64,000 nt of DNA, taken from Ectobius pallidus (taxonomy: Eukaryota; Arthropoda; Insecta; Blattodea; Ectobiidae). The stretch is from positions 164,554,559-164,618,558 of the forward strand of contig CAXKWD010000002.1 of NCBI GenBank assembly GCA_964059195.1, written 5' to 3'. Below, in pieces: positions 48,701 through 62,300 of this stretch. Numbering within the stretch: position 1 is the first letter of the stretch; every line of letters begins with the position of its first letter. The notes under the pieces were generated by a model that was given only the letters and a program-made list of their open reading frames with translations, did no database searches and was not told where the DNA came from. The position numbers and the translations under genes were made by a program.

Positions 48701-51700
48701 TCAACGGTTCGACAGCCGTTATCTTGTAAACTATGGTACATTTTTATTGTTGATGTACACGGTTTTATACGCAATGAAATGTTATGACGTTCGTCTCTTG
48801 AGAGTTTTTATGTACTAGGCTGATAAAATGGTTTTATTTCGACTTTTGTAAAATCCTGCGCGATTTTCATCTCCAAGAATAAAAAAAATTGTTTTTACAT
48901 TAACAATATAATCTCAAAAATGTCTTGTGTTTCCGAGGAAACAAGTTTATATGCCAAAGGCAGTTGAAACTGTTTTTTTTACACTGCTATAAAATCCTGC
49001 GTTTATATAGAAGCTGCATGCCTTCCCGGGATTCTCAGCCATGCCAACTTCCGTAAGCGTCGATTTTATTTTTATTTCCGAAAGTTTCTTTTATGCCGTG
49101 AGTGTGCGGAATTGAAAAAGATGTTATTTTATCCCGATATGACTTTTTTCGTGCGAGGCGTTTTCAACGGTTCGAAAGCCTTTATCTCGTAAACTATGGT
49201 ACATTTTTATTGTTGATGTACATGGTTATATTCGCAAAGAAAAGTTATGCCTTTTGTCATTTGGGAGGATTTATGTAGTACGCTGATAAAACGTTTTTAT
49301 TTCGAGTTTTCAAAAATCCTGCGCGACTTTCATCTCCAAGAATAAAATATACTGTTTTTACATTAACAATATAATCTCAAAAATTTATTGCGTTTCCGAG
49401 GAAACATAAGTTTATATGCAAAAGCAGTTGAAATTGTTCTTTTTCCAATCTTATACAATCCTGCTTTTTAATAGAAGCTGCATGCCTTCCCGGGATTCTC
49501 AGCCCTACAAACTTCCGTAAGCGTCGATTTTAGTTTTATTTCCGAAAGTTTCTTTTATGCTGTGAGTATGCGGATTTGAAAAAGATGTTATTTTTACCGA
49601 TATGACTTTTTTCGTGTGAGTCGTTTTCAACGGTTCGACAGCCGTTATCTCGTAAACTATTGTACATTTTTATTGTTGATGTACACGCTTTTATTCGCAA
49701 TGAAATGTTTTGACGTTCGTCTCTTGGGAGTTTTTATGCACTAGGGTGATAAAATGGTTTTATTTCGACTTTTCTAAAATCCTGCGCGACTTTCATCTCC
49801 AAGAATAAAAAATATTGTTTTTACATTAACAATATAATGTCAAAAATGTCTTGTGTTTCCGAGGAAACATAAGTTTACATGCAAAAGCAGTTGAAACTGT
49901 TCTTTTTCCAATCTTATACAATCCTGCGTTTTAATAGAAGCTGCATGCCTTCCCGGGATTCTCAGCCCTGCCAACTTCCGTTAGCGTCGATTTTATTTTT
50001 ATTTCCGAAAGTTTCATTTATGCTGTGAGTGTGCGGAATTATAAACGATGTTATTTTTGCCGAAATGACTTTTTTCGTGTGAGTCGTTTTCAACGGTTCG
50101 ACAGCCGTTATCTCGTAAACTATGGTACATTTTTATTGTTGATGTACACGCTTTTATTCGCAATGAAATGTTTTGACGTTCGTCTCTTGGGAGTTTTTAT
50201 GTACTAGGGTGATAAAATTGTTTTATTTCGACTTTTCTAAAATCCTGCGCGACTTTCATCTCCAAGAATAAAAAATATTGTTTTTACATTAACAATATAA
50301 TGTCAAAAATGTCTTGTGTTTCCGAGGATACATAAGTTTACATGCAAAAGCAGTTGAAACTGTTCTTTTTCCAATCTTATACAATCCTGCGCTTTAATAG
50401 AAGCTGCATGCCTTCCCGGGATTCTCAGCCCTGCCAACTTCCGTTAGCGTCGATTTTATTTTTATTTCCGAAAGTTTCATTTATGCTGTGAGTATGCGGA
50501 ATTAAAACGATGTTATTTTGCCGATATGACTTTTTTCGTGTGAGTCGTTTTCAACGGTTCGACAGCCGTTATCTCGTAAACTATGGTACATTTTTATTGT
50601 CGATGTACACGCTTTTATTCGCAATGAAATGTTATGACGTTCGTCTCTTGGGAGTTTTTATGTACTAGGCTGATAAAATGGTTTTATTTCGACTTTTCTA
50701 AAATCCTGCGCGTTTTTCATCTCCAAGAATAAAAAATATTGTTTTTACATTAACAATATAATCTCAAAAATGTCTTATGTTTCCGAGGAAACATAAGTTT
50801 ATATGGCAAAGGCAGTTGAAACTTTTTTTTTCCACTTTTATACAATCCTCCGCTTTTATAGAAGCTGCATCCCTTCCCGGGATTCTCAGCCCTGCCAACT
50901 TTCGTAAGCGTCTATTTTATTTTTATTTCCGAAAGTTTTTTTATGCTGTGAGTGTGCGGAAATGTAAAAGATGTTATTTTTGCCGATGTAACTTTCTTCG
51001 TGCGAGGCGTTTTCAACGGTTCGACAGCCGTTATCTTGTAAACTATGGTACATTTTTATTGTTGATGTACACGGTTTTATACGCAATGAAATGTTATGAC
51101 GTTCGTCTCTTGGGAGTTTTTATGTACTAGGCTGATAAAATGGTTTTATTTCGACTTTTGTAAAATCCTGCGCGATTTTCATCTCCAAGAATAAAAAAAA
51201 TTGTTTTTACATTAACAATATAATCTCAAAAATGTCTTGTGTTTCCGGGGAAACAAGTTTATATGCCAAAGGCAGTTGAAACTGTTTTTTTTACACTGTT
51301 ATAAAATCCTGCGCTTTATAGAAGCTGCATGCCTTCCCGGGATTCTCAGCCATGCCAACTTCCGTAAGCGTCGATTTTATTTTTATTTCCGAAAGTTTCT
51401 TTTATGCCGTGAGTGTGCGGAATTGAAAAAGATGTTATTCTTGCCGATATGACTTTTTTCGTGCGAGGCGTTTTCAACGGTTCGAAAGCCTTTATCTCGT
51501 AAACTATGGTACATTTTTATTGTTGATGTACATGGTTATATTCGCAAAGAAAAGTTATGCCTTTTGTCATTTGGGAGGATTTATGTAGTACGCTGATAAA
51601 ACGTTTTTATTTCGAGTTTTCAAAAATCCTGCGCGACTTTCATCTCCAAGAATAAAATATACTGTTTTTACATTAACAATATAATCTCAAAAATTTATTG

Positions 51701-54700
51701 CGTTTCCGAGGAAACATAAGTTTATATGCAAAAGCAGTTGAAACTGTTCTTTTTCCAATCTTATACAATCCTGCTTTTTAATAGAAGCTGCATGCCTTCC
51801 CGGGATTCTCAGCCCTACAAACTTCCGTAAGCGTCGATTTTATTTTTATTTCCGAAAGTTTCTTTTATGCTGTGAGTGTGCGGAATTGTAAAAGATGTTA
51901 TTTTTGCCGATATTACTTTTCTCGTGTGAGGCGTTTTCAACGGTTCGACAGCCGTTATCTCGTAAACTATGGTACATTTTTATTGCTGATGTACAAGGTT
52001 TTATTCGCAATGAAATGTTATGACGTTCGTCTCTTGGGATTTTTTATTTACTAGGCTGATAAAATGGTTTTATTTCGACTTTTGTAAAATCCTGCGCGAT
52101 TTTCATCTCCAAGAATAAAAAAAATAGTTTTTACATTAACAATATAATCTCAAAAATGTCTTGTGTTTCCGAGGAAACAAGTTTATATGCCAAAGGCAGT
52201 TGAAACTGTTTTTTTTACACTGTTATAAAATCCTGCGCTTTTATAGAAGCTGCATGCCTTCCCGGGATTCTCAGCCATGCCAACTTCCGTAAGCGTCGAT
52301 TTTATTTTTATTTCCGAAAGTTTCTTTTATGCCGTGAGTGTGCGGAATTGAAAAAGATGTTATTTTTGCCGATATGACTTTTTTCGTGCGAGGCGTTTTC
52401 AACGGTTCGACAGCCGTTATCTCGTAAACTATGGTACATTTTTATTGTTGATGTACACGCTTTTATTCGCAATGAAATGTTGTGACGTTCGTCTCTTGGG
52501 AGTTTTTATGTACTAGGCTGATAAAATGGTTTTATTTCGACTTTCCTAAAATCCTGCGCGTTTTTCATTTCCAAGAATAAAAAATATTGTTTTTACATTA
52601 ACAATATAATCTCAAAAATGTCTTGTGTTTCCGAGGAAACATAAGTTTATATGCCAAAGGCAGTTGAACCTTTTTTTTCCACTTTTATACAATCCTCCGC
52701 TTTTATAGAAGCTGCTTTCCTTCCCGGGATTCTCAGCCCTGCCAACTTTCGTAAGCGTCTATTTTATTTTTATTTCCGAAAGTTTTTTTATGCTGTGAGT
52801 GTGCGGAAATGTAAAAGATGTTATTTTTGCCGATGTAACTTTTTTCGTGCGAGGCGTTTTCAACGGTTCGACAGCCGTTATCTTGTAAACTATGGTACAT
52901 TTTTATTGTTGATGTACACGGTTTTATACGCAATGAAATGTTATGACGTTCGTCTCTTGGGAGTTTTTATGTACTAGGCTGATAAAATGGTTTTATTTCG
53001 ACTTTTGTAAAATCCTGCGCGATTTTCATCTCCAAGAATAAAAAAAATTGTTTTTACATTAACAATATAATCTCAAAAATGTCTTGTGTTTCCGAGGAAA
53101 CAAGTTTATATGCCAAAGGCAGTTGAAACTGTTTTTTTTACACTGTTATAAAATCCTGCGCTTTTATAGAAGCTGCATGCCTTCCCGGGATTCTCAGCCA
53201 TGCCAACTTCCGTAAGCGTCGATTTTATTTTTATTTCCGAAAGTTTCCTTTATGCCGTGAGTGTGCGGAATTGAAAAAGATGTTATTCTTGCCGATATGA
53301 CTTTTTTCGTGCGAGGCGTATTCAACGGTTCGATAGCCTTTATCTCGTAAACTATGGTACATTTTTATTGTTGATGTACATGGTTATATTCGCAAAGAAA
53401 AGTTATGCCTTTTGTCGTTTGGGAGGATTTATGTAGTACGCTGATAAAACGTTTTTATTTCGAGTTTTCAAAAATCCTGCGCGACTTTCATCTCCAAGAA
53501 TAAAATATACTGTTTTTACATTAACAATATAATGTCAAAAATTTATTGCGTTTCCGAGGAAACATAAGTTTATATGCAAAAGCAGTTGAAACTGTTCTTT
53601 TTCCAATCTTATACAATCCTGCTTTTTAATAGAAGCTGCATGCCTTCCCAGGATTCTCAGCCCTACAAACTTCCGTAAGCGTCGATTTTATTTTTATTTC
53701 CGAAAGTTTCTTTTATGCTGTGAGTGTGCGGAATTGTAAAAGATGTTATTTTTGCCGATATTACTTTTCTCGTGTGAGGCGTTTTCAACGGTTCGACAGC
53801 CGTTATCTCGTAAACTATGGTACATTTTTATTGTTGATGTACACGCTTTTATTCGCAATGAAATGTTTTGACGTTCGTCTCTTGGGAGTTTTTATTTACT
53901 AGGGTGATAAAATGGTTTTATTTCGACTTTTCTAAAATCCTGCGCGACTTTCATCTCCAAGAATAAGAAATATTGTTTTTACATTAACAATATAATGTCA
54001 AAAATGTCTTGTGTTTCCGAGGAAACATAAGTTTACATGCAAAAGCAGTTGAAACTGTTCTTTTTCCAATCTTATACAATCCTGCGTTTTAATAGAAGCT
54101 GCATGCCTTCCCGGGATTCTCAGCCCTGCCAACTTCCGTTAGCGTCGATTTTATTTTTATTTCCGAAAGTTTCATTTATGCTGTGAGTGTGCGGAATTAT
54201 AAACGATGTTATTTTTGCCAAAATGACTTTTTTCGTGTGAGTCGTTTTCAACGGTTCGACAGCCGTTATCTCGTAAACTATGGTACATTTTTATTGTTCA
54301 TGTACACGCTTTTATTCGCAATGAAATGTTTTGACGTTCGTCTAGTGGGAGTTTTTATGTACTAGGGTGATAAAATGGTTTTATTTCGACTTTTCTAAAA
54401 TCCTGCGCGACTTTCATCTCCAAGAATAAAAAATATTGTTTTTACATTAACAATATAATGTCAAAAATGTCTTGTGTTTCCGAGGATACATAAGTTTATA
54501 TGCAAAAGCAGTTGAAACTGTTATTTTTCCAATCTTATACAATCCTGCGCTTTAATAGAAGCTGCATGCCTTCCCGGGATTCTCAGCCCTGCCAACTTCC
54601 GTTAGCGTCGATTTTATTTTTATTTCCGAAAGTTTCATTTATGCTGTGAGTATGCGGAATTATAAACGATGTTATTTTTGCCGAAATGACTTTTTTCGTG

Positions 54701-55145
54701 TGAGTCGTTTTCAACGGTTCGACAGCCGTTATCTCGTAAACTATGGTACATTTTTATTGTTGATGTACACGCTTTTATTCGCAATGAAATGTTTTGACGT
54801 TCGTCTCTTGGGAGTTTTTATGTACTAGGGTGATAAAATTGTTTTATTTCGACTTTTCTAAAATCCTGCGCGACTTTAATCTCCAAGAATAAAAAATATT
54901 GTTTTTACATTAACAATATAATGTCAAAAATGTCTTGTGTTTCCGAGGATACATAAGTTTACATGCAAAAGCAGTTGAAACTGTTCTTTTTCCAATCTTA
55001 TACAATCCTGCGCTTTAATAGAAGCTGCATGCCTTCCCGGGATTCTCAGCCCTGCCAACTTCCGTTAGCGTCGATTTTATTTTTATTTCCGAAAGTTTCA
55101 TTTATGCTGTGAGTATGCGGAATTATAAACGATGGTATTTTGCCG
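42786..55145. repeat. 463-bp satellite, right-hand variant domain
   Basis: Monomer starts include 43180, 43642, 44106 and 44567. From about 43,850 a new monomer type appears with a 3-bp deletion in the conserved box (GAGGAAACAAGTTT), followed by TTTTTTTTACACTGTTATAAAATCC; it recurs through the rest of the window and is absent to the left. Other local variants are CTAGGGTGATAAAA and ATATAATGTCAAAA. 46,870-51,054 is repeated at 59,816-64,000 (offset about 12,946), and about 47.2-48.8 kb at 54.2-55.7 kb (offset 6,934). No genes; the 60-117-codon frames are monomer frames. Confidence 0.92.
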
Positions 55146-56640
55146 ATATGACTTTTTTCGTGTGAGTCGTTTTCAACGGTTCGACAGCCGTTATCTCGTA
55201 AACTATGGTACATTTTTATTGTCGATGTACACGCTTTTATTCGCAATGAAATGTTATGACGTTCGTCTCTTGGGAGTTTTTATGTACTAGGCTGATAAAA
55301 TGGTTTTATTTCGACTTTTCTAAAATCCTGCGCGTTTTTCATCTCCAAGAATAAAAAATATTGTTTTTACATTAACAATATAATCTCAAAAATGTCTTAT
55401 GTTTCCGAGGAAACATAAGTTTATATGGCAAAGGCAGTTGAAACTTTTTTTTTCCACTTTTATACAATCCTCCGCTTTTATAGAAGCTGCATCCCTTCCC
55501 GGGATTCTCAGCCCTGCCAACTTTCGTAAGCGTCTATTTTATTTTTATTTCCGAAAGTTTTTTTATGCTGTGAGTGTGCGGAAATGTAAAAGATGTTATT
55601 TTTGCCCATGTAACTTTTTTCGTGCGAGGCGTTTTCAACGGTTCGACAGCCGTTATCTTGTAAACTATGGTACATTTTTATTGTTGATGTACACGGTTTT
55701 ATACGCAATGAAATGTTATGACGTTCGTCTCTTGAGAGTTTTTATGTACTAGGCTGATAAAATGGTTTTATTTCGACTTTTGTAAAATCCTGCGCGATTT
55801 TCATCTCCAAGAATAAAAAAAATTGTTTTTACATTAACAATATAATCTCAAAAATGTCTTGTGTTTCCGAGGAAACAAGTTTATATGCCAAAGGCAGTTG
55901 AAACTGTTTTTTTTACACTGTTATAAAATCCTGCGCTTATATAGAAGCTGCATGCCTTCCCGGGATTCTCAGCCATGCCAACTTCCGTAAGCGTCGATTT
56001 TATTTTTATTTCCGAAAGTTTCTTTTATGCCGTGAGTGTGCGGAATTGAAAAAGATGTTATTTTTGCCGATATGACTTTTTTCGTGCGAGGCGTTTTCAA
56101 CGGTTCGAAAGCCTTTATCTCGTAAACTATGGTACATTTTTATTGTTGATGTACATGGTTATATTCGCAAAGAAAAGTTATGCCTTTTGTCATTTGGGAG
56201 GATTTATGTAGTACGCTGATAAAACGTTTTTATTTCGAGTTTTCAAAAATCCTGCGCGACTTTCATCTCCAAGAATAAAATATACTGTTTTTACATTAAC
56301 AATATAATCTCAAAAATTTATTGCGTTTCCGAGGAAACATAAGTTTATATGCAAAAGCAGTTGAAATTGTTCTTTTTCCAATCTTATACAATCCTGCTTT
56401 TTAATAGAAGCTGCATGCCTTCCCGGGATTCTCAGCCCTACAAACTTCCGTAAGCGTCGATTTTAGTTTTATTTCCGAAAGTTTCTTTTATGCTGTGAGT
56501 ATGCGGATTTGAAAAAGATGTTATTTTTACCGATATGACTTTTTTCGTGTGAGTCGTTTTCAACGGTTCGACAGCCGTTATCTCGTAAACTATGGTACAT
56601 TTTTATTGTTGATGTACACGCTTTTATTCGCAATGAAATG
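53520..56640. repeat. 3.1-kb satellite block, first copy of a 6,012-bp period
   Basis: Colinear with 59,532-62,652 at offset 6,012, which is 13 monomers. Upstream of 53,520 and downstream of 56,640 the two copies carry different monomer variants. Confidence 0.82.
55146..56532. repeat. 1,387-bp three-monomer repeat, copy 1
   Basis: First of three adjacent copies of a trimer. Each trimer holds one monomer with TTTTTTTTTCCACTTTTATAC, one with the 3-bp-deleted AAACAAGTTT box, and one with AAAATATACTG and TTTATTGCG. Start and end phases are approximate. Confidence 0.85.
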
Positions 56641-57919
56641 TTATGACGTTCGTCTCTTGGGAGTTTTTACGTACTAGGCTGATAAAATGGTTTTATTTCG
56701 ACTTTTCTAAAATCCTGCGCGTTTTTCATCTCCAAGAATAAAAAATATTGTTTTTACATTAACAATATAATCTCAAAAATGTCTTATGTTTCCGAGGAAA
56801 CATAAGTTTATATGCCAAAGGCAGTTGAAACTTTTTTTTTCCACTTTTATACAATCCTCCGCTTTTATAGAAGCTGCATCCCTTCCCGGGATTCTCAGCC
56901 CTGCCAACTTTCGTAAGCGTCTATTTTATTTTTATTTCCGAAAGTTTTTTTATGCTGTGAGTGTGCGGAAATGTAAAAGATGTTATTTTTGCCCATGTAA
57001 CTTTTTTCGTGCGAGGCGTTTTCAACGGTTCGACAGCCGTTATCTTGTAAACTATGGTACATTTTTATTGTTGATGTACACGGTTTTATACGCAATGAAA
57101 TGTTATGACGTTCGTCTCTTGAGAGTTTTTATGTACTAGGCTGATAAAATGGTTTTATTTCGACTTTTGTAAAATCCTGCGCGATTTTCATCTCCAAGAA
57201 TAAAAAAAATTGTTTTTACATTAACAATATAATCTCAAAAATGTCTTGTGTTTCCGAGGAAACAAGTTTATATGCCAAAGGCAGTTGAAACTGTTTTTTT
57301 TACACTGTTATAAAATCCTGCGCTTATATAGAAGCTGCATGCCTTCCCGGGATTCTCAGCCATGCCAACTTCCGTAAGCGTCGATTTTATTTTTATTTCC
57401 GAAAGTTTCTTTTATGCCGTGAGTGTGCGGAATTGAAAAAGATGTTATTTTTGCCGATATGACTTTTTTCGTGCGAGGCGTTTTCAACGGTTCGAAAGCC
57501 TTTATCTCGTAAACTATGGTACATTTTTATTGTTGATGTACATGGTTATATTCGCAAAGAAAAGTTATGCCTTTTGTCATTTGGGAGGATTTATGTAGTA
57601 CGCTGATAAAACGTTTTTATTTCGAGTTTTCAAAAATCCTGCGCGACTTTCATCTCCAAGAATAAAATATACTGTTTTTACATTAACAATATAATCTCAA
57701 AAATTTATTGCGTTTCCGAGGAAACATAAGTTTATATGCAAAAGCAGTTGAAATTGTTCTTTTTCCAATCTTATACAATCCTGCTTTTTAATAGAAGCTG
57801 CATGCCTTCCCGGGATTCTCAGCCCTACAAACTTCCGTAAGCGTCGATTTTAGTTTTATTTCCGAAAGTTTCTTTTATGCTGTGAGTATGCGGATTTGAA
57901 AAAGATGTTATTTTTACCG
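56533..57919. repeat. 1,387-bp three-monomer repeat, copy 2
   Basis: Near-identical to the preceding trimer at offset 1,387. It shares GTTTTTACGTACTAGG (56,664) with the following copy (58,051) but not with the first (55,277), so copies 2 and 3 are the more recent pair at that site. Confidence 0.85.
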
Positions 57920-59306
57920 ATATGACTTTTTTCGTGTGAGTCGTTTTCAACGGTTCGACAGCCGTTATCTCGTAAACTATGGTACATTTTTATTGTTGAT
58001 GTACACGCTTTTATTCGCAATGAAATGTTATGACGTTCGTCTCTTGGGAGTTTTTACGTACTAGGCTGATAAAATGGTTTTATTTCGACTTTTCTAAAAT
58101 CCTGCGCGTTTTTCATCTCCAAGAATAAAAAATATTGTTTTTACATTAACAATATAATCTCAAAAATGTCTTATGTTTCCGAGGAAACATAAGTTTATAT
58201 GCCAAAGGCAGTTGAAACTTTTTTTTTCCACTTTTATACAATCCTCCGCTTTTATAGAAGCTGCATCCCTTCCCGGGATTCTCAGCCCTGCCAACTTTCG
58301 TAAGCGTCTATTTTATTTTTATTTCCGAAAGTTTTTTTATGCTGTGAGTGTGCGGAAATGTAAAAGATGTTATTTTTGCCGATGTAACTTTTTTCGTGCG
58401 AGGCGTTTTCAACGGTTCGACAGCCGTTATCTTGTAAACTATGGTACATTTTTATTGTTGATGTACACGGTTTTATACGCAATGAAATGTTATGACGTTC
58501 GTCTCTTGGGATTTTTTATTTACTAGGCTGATAAAATGGTTTTATTTCGACTTTTGTAAAATCCTGCGCGATTTTCATCTCCAAGAATAAAAAAAATTGT
58601 TTTTACATTAACAATATAATCTCAAAAATGTCTTGTGTTTCCGAGGAAACAAGTTTATATGCCAAAGGCAGTTGAAACTGTTTTTTTTACACTGTTATAA
58701 AATCCTGCGCTTTTATAGAAGCTGCATGCCTTCCCGGGATTCTCAGCCATGCCAACTTCCGTAAGCGTCGATTTTATTTTTATTTCCGAAAGTTTCTTTT
58801 ATGCCGTGAGTGTGCGGAATTGAAAAAGATGTTATTTTTGCCGATATGACTTTTTTCGTGCGAGGCGTTTTCAACGGTTCGAAAGCCTTTATCTCGTAAA
58901 CTATGGTACATTTTTATTGTTGATGTACATGGTTATATTCGCAAAGAAAAGTTATGCCTTTTGTCATTTGGGAGGATTTATGTAGTACGCTGATAAAACG
59001 TTTTTATTTCGAGTTTTCAAAAATCCTGCGCGACTTTCATCTCCAAGAATAAAAGATACTGTTTTTACATTAACAATATAATCTCAAAAATTTATTGCGT
59101 TTCCGAGGAAACATAAGTTTATATGCAAAAGCAGTTGAAACTGTTCTTTTTCCAATCTTATACAATCCTGCTTTTTAATAGAAGCTGCATGCCTTCCCGG
59201 GATTCTCAGCCCTACAAACTTCCGTAAGCGTCGATTTTAGTTTTATTTCCGAAAGTTTCTTTTATGCTGTGAGTATGCGGATTTGAAAAAGATGTTATTT
59301 TTACCG
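57920..59306. repeat. 1,387-bp three-monomer repeat, copy 3
   Basis: Third trimer, slightly diverged: CTTGGGATTTTTTATTTACTAGG near 58,504 instead of CTTGAGAGTTTTTATG, and AAAAGATACTG near 59,052 instead of AAAATATACTG. The diverged bases match monomers near 52,030, suggesting exchange between these places. Confidence 0.8.
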
Positions 59307-62300
59307 ATATGACTTTTTTCGTGTGAGTCGTTTTCAACGGTTCGACAGCCGTTATCTCGTAAACTATGGTCCATTTTTATTGTTGATGTACACGCTTTTA
59401 TTCGCAATGAAATGTTGTGACGTTCGTCTCTTGGGAGTTTTTATGTACTAGGCTGATAAAATGGTTTTATTTCGACTTTCCTAAAATCCTGCGCGTTTTT
59501 CATTTCCAAGAATAAAAAATATTGTTTTTACATTAACAATATAATCTCAAAAATTTATTGCGTTTCCGAGGAAACATAAGTTTATATGCAAAAGCAGTTG
59601 AAACTGTTCTTTTTCCAATCTTATACAATCCTGCTTTTTAATAGAAGCTGCATGCCTTCCCGGGATTCTCAGCCCTACAAACTTCCGTAAGCGTCGATTT
59701 TATTTTTATTTCCGAAAGTTTCTTTTATGTTGTGAGTGTGCGGAATTGTAAAAGATGTTATTTTTGCCGATATTACTTTTCTCGTGTGAGGCGTTTTCAA
59801 CGGTTCGACAGCCGTTATCTCGTAAACTATGGTACATTTTTATTGTTGATGTACACGCTTTTATTCGCAATGAAATGTTTTGACGTTCGTCTCTTGGGAG
59901 TTTTTATGTACTAGGGTGATAAAATGGTTTTATTTCGACTTTTCTAAAATCCTGCGCGACTTTCATCTCCAAGAATAAAAAATATTGTTTTTACATTAAC
60001 AATATAATGTCAAAAATGTCTTGTGTTTCCGAGGAAACATAAGTTTACATGCAAAAGCAGTTGAAACTGTTCTTTTTCCAATCTTATACAATCCTGCGTT
60101 TTAATAGAAGCTGCATGCCTTCCCGGGATTCTCAGCCCTGCCAACTTCCGTTAGCGTCGATTTTATTTTTATTTCCGAAAGTTTCATTTATGCTGTGAGT
60201 GTGCGGAATTATAAACGATGTTATTTTTGCCAAAATGACTTTTTTCGTGTGAGTCGTTTTCAACGGTTCGACAGCCGTTATCTCGTAAACTATGGTACAT
60301 TTTTATTGTTCATGTACACGCTTTTATTCGCAATGAAATGTTTTGACGTTCGTCTATTGGGAGTTTTTATGTACTAGGGTGATAAAATGGTTTTATTTCG
60401 ACTTTTCTAAAATCCTGCGCGACTTTCATCTCCAAGAATAAAAAATATTGGTTTTACATTAACAATATAATGTCAAAAATGTCTTGTGTTTCCGAGGATA
60501 CATAAGTTTATATGCAAAAGCAGTTGAAACTGTTATTTTTCCAATCTTATACAATCCTGCGCTTTAATAGAAGCTGCATGCCTTCCCGGGATTCTCAGCC
60601 CTGCCAACTTCCGTTAGCGTCGATTTTATTTTTATTTCCGAAAGTTTCATTTATGCTGTGAGTATGCGGAATTATAAACGATGTTATTTTTGCCGAAATG
60701 ACTTTTTTCGTGTGAGTCGTTTTCAACGGTTCGACAGCCGTTATCTCGTAAACTATGGTACATTTTTATTGTTGATGTACACGCTTTTATTCGCAATGAA
60801 ATGTTTTGACGTTCGTCTCTTGGGAGTTTTTATGTACTAGGGTGATAAAATTGTTTTATTTCGACTTTTCTAAAATCCTGCGCGACTTTAATCTCCAAGA
60901 ATAAAAAATATTGTTTTTACATTAACAATATAATGTCAAAAATGTCTTGTGTTTCCGAGGATACATAAGTTTACATGCAAAAGCAGTTGAAACTGTTCTT
61001 TTTCCAATCTTATACAATCCTGCGCTTTAATAGAAGCTGCATGCCTTCCCGGGATTCTCAGCCCTGCCAACTTCCGTTAGCGTCGATTTTATTTTTATTT
61101 CCGAAAGTTTCATTTATGCTGTGAGTATGCGGAATTATAAACGATGGTATTTTGCCGATATGACTTTTTTCGTGTGAGTCGTTTTCAACGGTTCGACAGC
61201 CGTTATCTCGTAAACTATGGTACATTTTTATTGTCGATGTACACGCTTTTATTCGCAATGAAATGTTATGACGTTCGTCTCTTGGGAGTTTTTATGTACT
61301 AGGCTGATAAAATGGTTTTATTTCGACTTTTCTAAAATCCTGCGCGTTTTTCATCTCCAAGAATAAAAAATATTGTTTTTACATTAACAATATAATCTCA
61401 AAAATGCCTTATGTTTCCGAGGAAACATAAGTTTATATGGCAAAGGCAGTTGAAACTTTTTTTTTCCACTTTTATACAATCCTCCGCTTTTATAGAAGCT
61501 GCATCCCTTCCCGGGATTCTCAGCCCTGCCAACTTTCGTAAGCGTCTATTTTATTTTTATTTCCGAAAGTTTTTTTATGCTGTGAGTGTGCGGAAATGTA
61601 AAAGATGTTATTTTTGCCGATGTAACTTTTTTCGTGCGAGGCGTTTTCAACGGTTCGACAGCCGTTATCTTGTAAACTATGGTACATTTTTATTGTTGAT
61701 GTACACGGTTTTATACGCAATGAAATGTTATGACGTTCGTCTCTTGAGAGTTTTTATGTACTAGGCTGATAAAATGGTTTTATTTCGACTTTTGTAAAAT
61801 CCTGCGCGATTTTCATCTCCAAGAATAAAAAAAATTGTTTTTACATTAACAATATAATCTCAAAAATGTCTTGTGTTTCCGAGGAAACAAGTTTATATGC
61901 CAAAGGCAGTTGAAACTGTTTTTTTTACACTGTTATAAAATCCTGCGCTTATATAGAAGCTGCATGCCTTCCCGGGATTCTCAGCCATGCCAACTTCCGT
62001 AAGCGTCGATTTTATTTTTATTTCCGAAAGTTTCTTTTATGCCGTGAGTGTGCGGAATTGAAAAAGATGTTATTTTTGCCGATATGACTTTTTTCGTGCG
62101 AGGCGTTTTCAACGGTTCGAAAGCCTTTATCTCGTAAACTATGGTACATTTTTATTGTTGATGTACATGGTTATATTCGCAAAGAAAAGTTATGCCTTTT
62201 GTCATTTGGGAGGATTTATGTAGTACGCTGATAAAACGTTTTTATTTCGAGTTTTCAAAAATCCTGCGCGACTTTCATCTCCAAGAATAAAATATACTGT

